Origin: Sipunculus nudus
Taxonomy: Eukaryota; Annelida; Sipuncula; Golfingiida; Sipunculidae
Length of the DNA: 64,000 nucleotides
Direction: 5' to 3'
NCBI GenBank assembly: GCA_026874595.1
Contig: CM049306.1
Coordinates: 3,242,019 to 3,306,018, forward strand
Notes under the pieces: model-generated
Seen by the model: only the letters and a program-made list of their open reading frames with translations
Database searches by the model: none
Told to the model about the DNA's origin: nothing
Translations under genes and position numbers: made by a program
Part shown: one piece after another, positions 40,236 through 52,600 of the stretch
Numbering within the stretch: position 1 is the first letter of the stretch
Layout of the letters: every line of letters starts with the position of its first letter

Positions 40236-40499
40236 CGCCATATACGCTTCTACTTGTCGCGACATGGCGCATCGTGTATGGGGTAAAGTCGCACGTGTTT
40301 CCTTTTCCTGCGTCATATCCCGCGACATCAGGAGCTGCGTCGTGGAAACAGCCAACGAAGATGACTGATAATGCTATCCTGTGATGATGTGACTATCCAT
40401 GGTTTCACCATAATTGTCAGAGTAGGGTGCCATGTCTTCTGCGCGGTCAACAGTTGTGTATACATAGCAATTTCTAAAAGTCATGATTTATCTATATTG

Positions 40500-40815
40500 T
40501 TAAAGAGAAACACTTAAAATGTTACACGATTGATCAAAATACTGAGAAATGTGGTTATCATCTCCAAGGATACAAAACAAGTACATATTATACAGAAGAC
40601 CACCAATATATCAATCTGTAAAAACTAAAAGTTACATAATAATTGGTCAGACCATGTGAAATGCGGTTACCATCTATATGGACACAAAACAAATACATGT
40701 TATGTAGAAGACAACCAATGTATCAATCTGTGAAAACTATAAATTTTACACTATAATTGATCAGACTTAGAGAAATGCGGTTACCATTCCAAAGGATGCA
40801 GCACAAATGCATGTT
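40500..40815 (+). repeat. Tandem repeat of about 120 bp, second locus
   Basis: Same unit as 37,310-37,665 (atcaatctgtaaaaact, gaaatgcggttaccatct). It passes directly into the 28-bp array, whose unit (acaaatacatgttataca) resembles the end of this longer unit. Confidence 0.7.
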
Positions 40816-41250
40816 ATACAAAAGACAGGAACAAATACATGTTATACAAAAGACCGAAACTAAACATATTATAAAAAAGAACGGAACAAGTACATGCTAT
40901 ACAAAAGACCGGAACAAATACATGTTATACAAAATACCAGAACAAATACATGTTATACAAATAGCCAAAACAAATACAGGTAACTTTTGTTATACAACAG
41001 ACCGGAACAAATACATGTTATACAAAATACCAGAACAAATACAAGTTATACAAAAGACCGGAACAAATACATGTTATACAAAAGACCGGAACAAATACAT
41101 GTTATACAAATAGCCGGAACAAATACAGGTAACTTTTGTTTTACCACAGACCGGAACAAATACATGTTATACAAAAGACCGGAACAAATACATGTTATAA
41201 AAAAGACCGGAACAAATACATGTTATACTAAAGACCAGTACAAATTCATG
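40815..41250 (+). repeat. 28-bp minisatellite, about 15 copies
   Basis: The unit is ggaacaaatacatgttatac followed by aaaagacc. Two longer variants carry the inserted phrase aggtaacttttgtt (near 40,977 and 41,127). Three units make 84 bp, so open frames with a 28-residue period appear; they are artefacts. Confidence 0.9.
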
Positions 41251-42441
41251 TTGCACAAACAGGAGTATAAGGTCTTATACTGATGTGATTAATGATTTAT
41301 ATGCATGTATATTGTAAAGGTAACAATAATTCAGACATGAGAAACTGAGCTGCGATCTTTGGAGCTGCTTTTATATTGACCATCCCGGTCAGAGTCAAAA
41401 TTGACCCCTGTGTCCAGTGTACAACATCTACCCGCGACACGGGTCATATTCTATGTCCCTGGCATTGTTAGATGTCTCGGTTACGTACTTTGTTAACGAC
41501 ATAAACCTCAAGAAATCTTGTTAGTGATCAAGTTCCATTTATACACACACACAGTGTAAACCTCATGAAAAGACCATATTTTTACTTCAAGATCGAAAAT
41601 AGGGTTTATGTGAAAAAAAAAATAAAATCTTTATTGATATGTTTATTATGAATTATATCTTAAGTACCTACATCGGATGAAACGGAGGTTGGACATTTTT
41701 AGTTCATATATAGGATATTAGATACCGCATCTGTAGTAAGACTGCTGTATCATTAGCGATAATGTGCATGTCATGTTATGTTGACCAGATTGAACCTTAA
41801 ATTAAGAGAGAAAGAGGTGTTCTGGAACATATTTTGCCTTCTGTCGGTCACTCTCGCAGGTTAAATTTATCCAGCTATAACTATGAGAGTGTGAGAAGAT
41901 GATCAATATTCCGGTGTTATCTCGGTGTCATCAGTTGTGTAAATTAAGGTCCGTGTGTACTGGTGCCTGCAGTCACTCGTGCCCACTCACGTGTAAAGCT
42001 CTTCACCAACATAAACCTACTTGACCTGATCAAATTGACCTAGGTTGTTCATGATATGCGCATGGTCCACAGATGTTTTGTAATTATCGGTAAGTGCATA
42101 CAACATTGTAAACCTCTTTTTCATCTGAGGAATCGTAAGGTTCTCTGCTGGAGCAGGATTGATCCTCAGCACTGTCCGGTAACGCTGTGTAAAACAATGT
42201 GCATTAAGATATAATGTTCTGGCTGGTGTTAAGAACCTCCATTAACTTGAATGGGACCTTAACCAGTAACGGGAAATGTGCATCGAACCATGCAGACAAC
42301 CAATCTTTCAAAAACAACCAGCCAACCATTACCAATACCGACGGTGTTTCACAAGGTGCATATAAAACTGGTGTATGTGAGGAGTGACCGGGCGGGCAGA
42401 CCAGTGGTCTGTGGGGCATATAAAAAAATACATATCTAACA
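41251..42441 (+). other. SLC22 upstream region
   Basis: No coding signal. GCATATAAAAAAAT at 42,416-42,429 resembles a TATA box but lies only about 20 bp before the initiator ATG, too close to drive this ATG. The true start of transcription may lie further upstream or in an untranslated exon I cannot place. Confidence 0.35.
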
Positions 42442-42861
42442 ATGGAACTGAAGCAGATCCTGAACAAGTACTTTACCGGGATTGGTCGTTATCAGATGAG
42501 AATTTTGTTATTAATAACCATAATTCGTTTGCCGAGTGCTATACACAGTATAGGCTACGTGTTTTATGCCGCAACGCCCACGCACTGGTGCTCCCACCCA
42601 AAACATCACGACCATATTAACCTGACTAAACAAGAATGGAAACGTTTCTCTATTCCCGCGGAAAGAAAATCTGGACAAGTCACATACAGCAAGTGTCAAG
42701 TCTACTCATGGGCTAAACAAGGAAACGTGAGTGCTCGTGACGTCACGGAGACACTTCGTGAAATTGACAACGGAACAACATACGGGGATGATGTCAAGGA
42801 AAAATGCAACTCGTGGGAATATGATAGTACAACCAACGTTAGATCCTCTCTTGTAACTGAG
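42442..42861 (+). CDS. SLC22 exon 1 (residues 1-140)
   Basis: Initiator ATG, helix 1 (about residues 21-43), AATPTHWC and the glycosylated, Cys-containing extracellular loop. The donor is GAG|GTAAAA and it ends in phase 0. Confidence 0.93.
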
Positions 42862-44607
42862 GTAAAATATTTTTCTTACATCAATAAAAATGCAGTCGGC
42901 TCTGCAACTGCTTTGTGTATGGTCTGTTGATCAATTTATATGACATGGTAATTTTAAGGTATACATGTATATTTTTTTCAATTATAGTGAGAAGATTCTC
43001 AATGCCAAAGATATGGGGAAACTTCTCAATTTTCCCGAGTGATTGCCCGTACTGAATAATAGAGTGAGTAATATTTGAAGAAGGATATTATGTTATTTCA
43101 TGATAGCATGCACACGTGTTTTTTTTAATTATAACTACTGTGACGTTGATGTTGACAGTGGGACATGGTGTGTGATAACGCCTGGGTGAAGTCCGTCATC
43201 GCCTCGTCATTCGTCGTCGGCTGGACCATCGGCGCACAGGTGGTCGGCTACAGCTCGGACAGGTACGTGACGTAAGCACAGCCTGTACAGGTATCGGGTC
43301 ACAGGTACAACAATGTTCGGTAGTTGACTTTTCGTTTTGCGAGGGTTTCAAATACGCGATATTCGCCGAAGGAAAATCATCACTAGAATAAAAACCTTCG
43401 TTAATTAGACGCCCCATCTAAACACATGTCAACATGGTTTATATTGTGGCTCCTTGCTCTCTAGTTTACGTGATCTGTATGCCTTGAGCGCCGCAAGTTA
43501 AAAGGTTGATATTATAAAAAATAAACAAAAATATAGAAATCTTTATATCAGTCGCCTACAATGGGCAAGAATCCCTCTCGTTTGGTGTACTTAATAAATG
43601 ATGAAAAATTTCCGCGTATAATAAATAATACATACAATAATACACTTTGGGTAGAATATTGTATAGCGAGATCGCGAAAATGGAATCCTCGCGAAATGTT
43701 GAAAAAGGATGAAATTCACGAAAATTGAACGCCATGAATGTGAAGCAATCAACAGTTTTATACTATCATTGTAATACGAAGCCGAGGATGCCATAGCGCC
43801 ACCTGTTTAAAGAAACGGATGGGGGGGGGGGCGGGGGGGGGGGGCTCAGAATCTGGACCCCTCTTTTCACGCCGTTGCAACCTTTCAGAATGTTAAAAAA
43901 ATATCTGACCACTTTGATACCCTTTCCAAGGCCTTAGGAATTTTTTAGGGTTTCCTCATTATATTCTTCCTGAGTTCGATCCCTCCTTTTTTTCAAAATT
44001 CAGGATCCGGCCCTGGTATGTTTCCAGGCAGTTACTGCACATGAAATATTGCATCTCCAGCCGTCGCTCCTGATTTTACATTTTGCACACTAAGGGTCTT
44101 TGGGAGAGCAACGTACACGCGGGACCGGAATCTACCGAGGCATGTGACAGGCCTTGTCGCGCTAGGTACCTGAGTGGGTTGAACTTGACACGGACTCATC
44201 ACCATGCCTAACACAGTTTATAAACCGTAATTATTCCTTCAATGGTAAGTCGGCCTACATGAATATCTGTAACCGTGAGTTATCCTGTTTTACTGAGTCG
44301 AAAGGGAACACTTATCATAATGATCACACTTATCACGTGATCCCAAGGGATATTCAGGGGCGTCAATTTAATTTATTATCAAAGGGGGAAGGGAATATGA
44401 CTCGCAGTATGACACACTGACACGCACAGATATGCCACTTATATTGTCTGTGTGACACATAACAAATATAAAAAAATAAATAAAAAATAAGGTATTTTGT
44501 TTCATGTAAATGTTAATTCTAAATCATGTTAAGATATGTGATATTTTATCATAATATTATATAATGGAACCAAAGTCTATTATTCTAATTTTTAGTATAT
44601 TTTATGT

Positions 44608-44656
<49 letters not shown>

Positions 44657-46632
44657 TATAAATATACATATATATATTGTTACGGAACCTAATATAAACA
44701 GATCACGTATGCGTGATGAACACAAATTTTGTAATGGAGATAAATAAAATCAGATTCTGTAACACTAGGCAGCGTGAAATGTCTAGGGGAATGAATAAAA
44801 AAGTCAGTAGTTTTTTGTTAACAAATAACTATAATTTATTCTTAAAACAACCCTAACAATACAATACACTAAATCAAAACAATTATACAGTAAAACAGCG
44901 TTATAGCAACAAGTCAATATAATCACACAGAAAGATAATGGTACAGTACCTCGATACCAACACCATCACAACGATAAGTCCTTTGAATGTAAACTCTCTC
45001 GGAGAATGACAGCCTAGTGGAAAGTTCTTGCAACAACACAGAAAGTAAACTGAAGTCAAAATGTATAAAATCCAGGAGAAAGTTTTTGAAAATCTATAAT
45101 TGCCGCATTCGTCGGATAAGGTCCTGACACACGCTTCTGCGTCCGCTGGTATCTGCTCTGCTCTCTGCCCCCTGGTTCTAAAAAAAAGCCCCTTTGTATA
45201 TCTTCACACCCCAAGCCGGGAATTTTCAACTTTTCGAACAGTCTATAAGGACCCTACTCAACAGTAAACACGCGTTTCAGGAATTCTCAAGAAAGAACAG
45301 CGCTGTGTATCCCCACACACCAGGCTCATCACGTGACCCACGACCAGGCGTGAAAACCCAAGGCTCACATGACATTAAACATAAAATGTAACAACAACAC
45401 GAGTTACGCCCGTGTCACACAATAAAAAGAGCACCTGTAACAATATATATACTGACGCTACTATGTGTAAGTTGGACGCATTCTCCACGCAGAAGTTTTT
45501 ATCTATGAATGTCAAGGATTAATCTCCTCCTTTCAGTTAGGCGCTCAGCATGCTTTAAATCCAAAATCTAGCTATTTCCCTGAGGAATCATGTATCAAGC
45601 CGATAAAGTAAATGGAGCAAATATAGCCGCGAGTACACATAATTAAAATCAGGCAGGTAAGATTAACTTGAGTCGTGATACAAGCTGTTCGGAGGAATGC
45701 ATTGCAGTAGTCTTCCATCATGATGCAGTCCATATTCTTAATCTTAGGCTGCGAATAATGAATTAACACTACAGTATGAATGTAAACTCATAACCAAAAC
45801 GGAAACTCCTTAATATAGTAACGAGTCGTTTCCTCTGTCGCCTACAAGTACGCTGTTATACTTGACATAAACCAGACCAATCTTTAGCGTTTTTAGTATA
45901 CTTTCTGACAACATCTACCATGAGCGAGAAAAATTCTTTATAACTCAGCATATTTGTATAGCCCTCTGCATGTTTGCTGAATTTTTGACCACATGAATGC
46001 AAGCATGGCACGCACGGGTTACTTGGCAGGAGCCAACTTCGGGTGTTCTCGGTAGACAGTCGAGCTTTAGAACCTGACGTATCAATGGCCTCAGGATGTA
46101 CATTAAAATCGTGTATTCCAGGCGCCTTAAGTACGAGAACAACCGCAAAGGGCCATTGGACGCTTGCACGGTAAAGTCCCAAAGAAACGTCAGCCTAAAA
46201 CATGAATAGACCAACATTTACAAAAAAATGCAATATTTTTATAGGTATTTCATACTGCCACACGGCGTCGTCGGGTGTTATGGCAACTACATGCAGAGTG
46301 AAACTGTATATATTAAAACTTTTCGAAACAATTACATGACCGTATGTAAACATATACCGCACTACGAAACATAAATCAAGAGACGTCTACTTCCTCGCGC
46401 AAAATATTCCTGATAAAAAAAATCACAAATCACGGACATCTTATCGGGCCCCTGACCATGTTGTTAATTTTTCATCTGCTGAGGACGCGACTTGACATAA
46501 CAACTACAAAACTACTACCTGGGCCAATATGGCTGCGCCAACAATACATCCGAGGTTGGAATGAATTCGGCCGAGTTGTTCCGAGTGGTACAAACTGTAT
46601 AAATCTGTGATATGTCATATTTTACATTAAAC

Positions 46633-46676
<44 letters not shown>

Positions 46677-49600
46677 ATTTTTTACTGACGTTTTAGCTTA
46701 TTTGGTGTATGTGATCACAGGCGCTTGAATTGCTATTACTGTAGATTTCGGTAAAGTTTGTTATAACTTTATTAAAAATTATAGCAACCGAGCATAGCAT
46801 TAAGCAAAGCAACCGAGGACGCGCTTTCTGATAGGCTGATATATATATACTACTGGAGTCTTCCGATGGTGACACTGCTGACGTAACAATGGTTCAGCCA
46901 ATCACGCATGAAACCGATGTGCCATGGCTGTCGGGTCTAACAACGGGGGCTTCTTGCCTGCCGATCTCAAATAATAAGTAAATATTAAAGAGATGGACCA
47001 TACAGTGCGAAAAACGCTAGGAAACTGTCAGATAAGTAATAGTTATAAGTAAATGACTCAGAAAAGTAACAAATTTAACCGTAATCAACACTAATAGGAA
47101 TTCAAGCGCCTGTGATGTGATATACATGTATTTACCTTTCCTTGTATAGATGGGGGCGCCGCCTGGTGTTAAGAATCCTAGTGGTTGGAGCGGCCACTTT
47201 CGGCATTGTTTTACCTTTCGCCAACAATTACATCGCATTCCTCGTGATAAGGGCCATCGTTGCTGGCTGCATCAACCCTGCGGCCAGTATTTGCTACACT
47301 TTCTGTGAGTGGTCTTTTGCAAATTTACTTCATTGATTAAAGGATTTTATAAATATTTAATTATATGTAGTTTTCAGCAACGGAAAGAAAGATCATTTCT
47401 GTTTATATTTAATGACTGCTTAACAACCGTGAGCATACAACATTTAGTTGATCTGTTACTATAATATTCAGCCTTGTGTGTTTTGGAACCCATTTTTAAA
47501 TAATCAAAAGATACCAGTGAATTATGTATATCATGAAAAGAGAGTGTGACTTAATATCGAATTATTTCTCAGCAATACTGAATACAGAAAACATGTTACA
47601 AAGTGAAAAATGGCTTGTGTACAGTTTCAGGATACTTTGATTGTATTGATTGCTACTGATCATGGAGATGACCCACAATTCCCACCTCAGACATATATTT
47701 GACAGATCATTGTTATCTCTTTATAGGCCTGGAAATTATCTCCGATAGATGGCGCTCTGTTATTGGTAACGCTTTCTTCATTATATGGGCGGTGTGCTAC
47801 GCGGCTCTGGGAGGCGTGGCCTATCTACTGCGTGATCGATTCATATTCATGATATCAGTGGCGGCACCTACCATCATTATTTTAATCCCAGTATGGTGAG
47901 TTTCAATAATATTTTCCAACAGTTAAGAGAAAGAAACATAGCGGCACCTAAAAATTGCCCTGGCATCTCTCCTGAATGTATTTTTTTATCTTAAAATTAA
48001 TATTTTCTTCTTTCATTTCATTATGACTGTCCGTATAACGCAAGACTGGTGAAGGAGATACTGTACACTATATAATGTATACAGTGTTGAATGTATATTG
48101 TTCTATCCGTGTGTTATTAATTACATAACCCCTCATACCGTAGACAGTGCCACAATTATAAGTGTTTAAACGGCTTTCACTTCCAAATAATGAAAAATGT
48201 TTCGGTTTACCAGGTGCTTATATTCATTCACTATCCCTCTTATAAAAAATGAATATTAAGATAGTGAAGGTAAAGTGTGACATGTATAGATTCACTTGGT
48301 ATGTACACTATTTGTTTGAAGTAAGGGTGAAAGCTGAGCACGCGACAACACATTGAGACATTTCCCGGTCAGACCTGTTAACACGAGAAATCAAATATTT
48401 CTGTATTGGTAACGTAAAAAGCAACCTCTGTTAAGTGGTCAGTTTATGAATTTCTACGATTCGTCCTCAAACCAGTCTTTTAAATTTCATAATCATTGTA
48501 TAAATCTTCTGTTAGTAATATTATATAATTATATATTTCATGCTTTGATAGATGTTACTCAGGCAGGAACGTGCATGTGCTGCATGGCTCATACAACTGT
48601 GATTCATTCGACTTGGTGTCCTTCCAGGTGACATTTCCTGTCTGATTTAGTGTACAAATTCTTGCCATACAGTGGTTCAGGTCATACCAGCTGGGGAAAA
48701 AGTCGGGGATACAATATTGTTTTTGCACGGTCCCGCCGCCGCCGCCGCCGCCGCATATACATCTTGTCTGCGCCATATTTAAAATAATATTTCACGGATC
48801 TTTACCGAACTTGACGTGCATAGATATGGCTGAGAGGACGAAGTCCATTTTAAATTCGGTCATGATCTTTACTAGGAGGAAGACCTTGACCTTCAAGGTT
48901 CATTTTTTTGTGGATTGACCCAAAAAGTAAGTTGAACGAAGATCTTTGATAGCGTTGTCATGTTTAAGAAACTGGCGGCGCCACCTTTTATCCTTTTCTT
49001 GTTTTCTCGCCTTTTATTGTTTTTCATGAGGATATATTGATCTATCTGAAAATCAACATGACAGATGTCAGGTGATAAGTTGTCGAAAGAGTTTGAAATA
49101 GTTGACCTTCACCTTCTAGGCCAGATCTCCCGAAATATAGGATTATTGTGAACCCCATAACCCCATAAGTACCGTATCTTTTTCCTTCAAATATGACACA
49201 CATATCGTTTCTACCAAGATCTCTGATATGTATGAAGACTGATGACCTTGAGCTTTGTCTACAAGGTCAAACCTGCGAATATATTTGATTTTTGTTTACC
49301 CCATAACTTTTGAATACTCTTTATGTTTCCTTCCAATTTGACACAAAAAATATATGCACCTCAGATTTTTTTCAAGACTAGACTATGACCATGTTAACGG
49401 ATATTTTTTTAAAACTGTTTCCTATCTTAAACTTTGATACGCGAATTGTCTCCACTAGGATGTCGGTAATGTTCAAACAATTGTGACTTCACCCAGGTGG
49501 CCTTGGCCTTGTCAAGTTTTAGTTTGTGCTTCTGAACAAGGCTGCCTATTTTAGAAAAAGGTTTGCCTTTAATGGTCTGGGGTTACTATGGGATCTACAA

Positions 49601-52600
49601 TGCCAAGACATTTCTAGTTTGTAAGTCGGTGTACACCTGTCTTGTTTAGGTTTATCCCTGAGTCGATCAGCTGGTTGGTTGCCAAAGGCCACCAAGAGGA
49701 AGCTGACCGGCTTATACACAAGATGGCGCGCACTGACAAGAAAAGCATCCCGGCGGGTCTGAGCGTCACTGTACAACAGGTATTGTCGTTTTGAACGTTA
49801 TGTCTGAGATCATTATTTGTTGTGTCTTACGTGAGTCATTAACTACATCATCAAAATCTTATTTTAATATGTTCGCCATACCAGTATGCATCCAAATAAA
49901 TTTCCCTAAACGAAAAATTAAATTTTTGCATTTTTTTGTCACCATGTATAATGTTAAGGTTATTAAAAACAAGTGAACCATGGGCCACAACGCTCAGCTG
50001 ACTAGGAAGATATACACAAAAGGAATTTATCATCTGAATGCCAAATTTTGTAGGTGGTATCCCATTTAACTGGAGCGATTTAAGTTCTTCGAAATCAACA
50101 AGACAAAAAAGTTTATGATATTATGACCAGCCATTCCAATGAAATATAGCTTTTTTTTATGCAGTCAGCTGAGCTAAAATGACCATGCCCATTTTTTAAG
50201 GACATCCCTGGATATCAAGACCGAAGATTTTAGGTCTAAGTTCTGTACCCTGTCAGACTGTCAGGGTGCTTAAAATTTGTTTTGACCAGTAATAATGGTC
50301 ACCATGACCTAATATCCATGACCATGACCTAATGCAGATTAACCCGGGACCTGCCTGGATGTCATGTTAGAAGATTCTAGGCCTAGCGGATACAAATTAT
50401 GCCCCGTCTGACTTACTGGGTGCTCAAAATAATGTTGTAAGCCTAGAGTTTGCAAAATGTAAGTCACCTAACCTAATTCAGATTTCAAAGGAGACTGGCC
50501 TAGGACCTCTCTGGATGTACAGTTGGAATTTTTAGGTTCAGCGGTTACGAATTGGGCCCTATTAATGGACAGGCGATTGAGTATATTTACAAGTGGAGGT
50601 GTCTCTGTTCGTCTGTACATAATTAACATTGACCTATTGGGATGACATTGTGTTACACAACAAACGCACATGTAATAGGTTGACTTAACCTTCACTATAT
50701 ATGATTGAGTATATTTACAAGTGGAGGTGTCTCTGTTCGTCTGTACATTATTAACATTGACCTATTGGGATGACATTGTGTTACACAACAAACGCACATG
50801 TAATAGGTTGACTTAACCTTCACTATATATGATTGAGTATATTTACAAGTGGAGGTGTCTCTGTTCGTCTGTACATTATTAACATTGACCTATTGGGATG
50901 ACATTGTGTTACACAACAAACGCACATGTAATAGGTTGACTTAACCTTCACTATATATGATTGAGTATATTTACAAGTGGAGGTGTCTCTGTTCGTCTGT
51001 ACATAATTAACATTGACCTATTGGGATGACATTGTGTTACACAACAAACGCACATGTAATAGGTTGACTTAACCTTCACTATATATGATTGAGTATAATT
51101 ACAAGTGGAGGTGTCTCTGTTCGTCATTATTAACATTGACCTATTGGAATGACATAGTGTTGGTTCCTTTGACAGGATAAACAGAAGACCGAGACGAGGA
51201 TTTTGGATTTGGTCAGAACGCCAGGGCTCCGGAAGACGACGATAATCATGTCGCTTAATTGGTGAGTGCTGCCATCTGATGTTGATCTTTGGCACCAAAG
51301 ATAAAACGCGAGTGGTGAACAGAACAAATAAAGGCCAAGCTACACCAAACGCACTGCTGTGCCGCATTTTTGTGGCGCTTAATGATGATAAAGTTGAACT
51401 TTTTTCATTTTTGCTTTGCATTTGTCACCGCTCGGAGCGGCGTAGGATTGGACCTGGAGGGACCTTCAATCTCGTTCCAATGTCTTTTAATGTGCAAGTG
51501 GCACCGTTGAGATATCCATACCATATGAACCGAAATCTTGTCTAAGTCGCTTGAGTTATGGATAATATGATATATATATATTAAAAGAGGTATAGAACCT
51601 GAAGAAAAACATAAATATAACTATACCCTGATAATCTGAGATCTTTTGCTAGCAAATCTCATAGTCTATGATATACAAGGCCCCATTATACTGAACCAAG
51701 CGGATGTAATGTGGCCAGTTTGGTGAACTCTTTTGGTTCGTGATTTAATTAATTAAGTTCACTTTGCAAACGCAACTCAGGTCGACTCCACATGCAGGCA
51801 CCATCATTTATACATCTTCACTCATATCGCTTTTGTTCACTCGTCAGGATCGCACAGGGATTACTTTACTACGCCATCTCGTGGAACGCCTCAGATTACC
51901 ATGGTAACCTGTACCTGAACGTGTTTTTGTCGGGATTGGTTGAGATCCCGGCGTACCTGCTCAACATGGTGATCATCTCCAAACTGGGCCGCCGCTGGGG
52001 GATGGCTGGCTGTACCATTGTCGGCGGTGTCTCCTTACTTTTGTCGCTCCTCGTACCTGAGGGTAGGCTTGTCACCGCTTTGTTCAATATATACTAGTAC
52101 TTAATTCCCAAATACAAGTCAGTCTGAGACAAAGTTCACGCCAAGAATTCCTTAATTTCAAAGGTTTCATTGAGTTGCTGTCATCAACTTATTTGCCTCA
52201 TTATATTTATCATTTCCCCTACCTTTAATTTATTTAGTATAAATAACACCGTTATTTTGTGCCTACAGTTTCTAACATATGTGTTTTGCTCCACAATTGG
52301 GAGTACAGTCTAAAGGTGAATATATTGGTCAGTGTTATATATGGAAGAGCAGATACCAAGACTCATCTGATGTGGTTCAGGTAGTTACTATTTTCTGTAA
52401 GTGTGACAAGCTGGGGAACGCAAATATCACATCAATATACTGAATTTCCTATGATCCCTGATCATTTCTTGTTTCTATGCGTGCCTCACGCCTTTCCTCT
52501 TCAGAGGTGACAGCTGGCAAGGTAACCCTGGTAATGGTTGCTAAGTTCTGCATCACGATGTCCTTCACGACTGCCTACCAGTACTCGGTAGAGGTGTACC

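Larger units (their letters stand above)
43263..47149 (+). other. SLC22 intron 2 (3.9 kb)
   Basis: The longest intron. It contains a G-rich run near 43,820-43,845, a TA tract at 44,608-44,669, the candidate solo LTR at 44,679-45,445, a possible antisense exon at 45,856-46,194 and another TA tract at 46,638-46,672. Confidence 0.85.

Noticed and set aside
42416-42429. TATA box for SLC22
   Set aside because: It lies about 20 bp before the ATG, so transcription would begin at or after the start codon.
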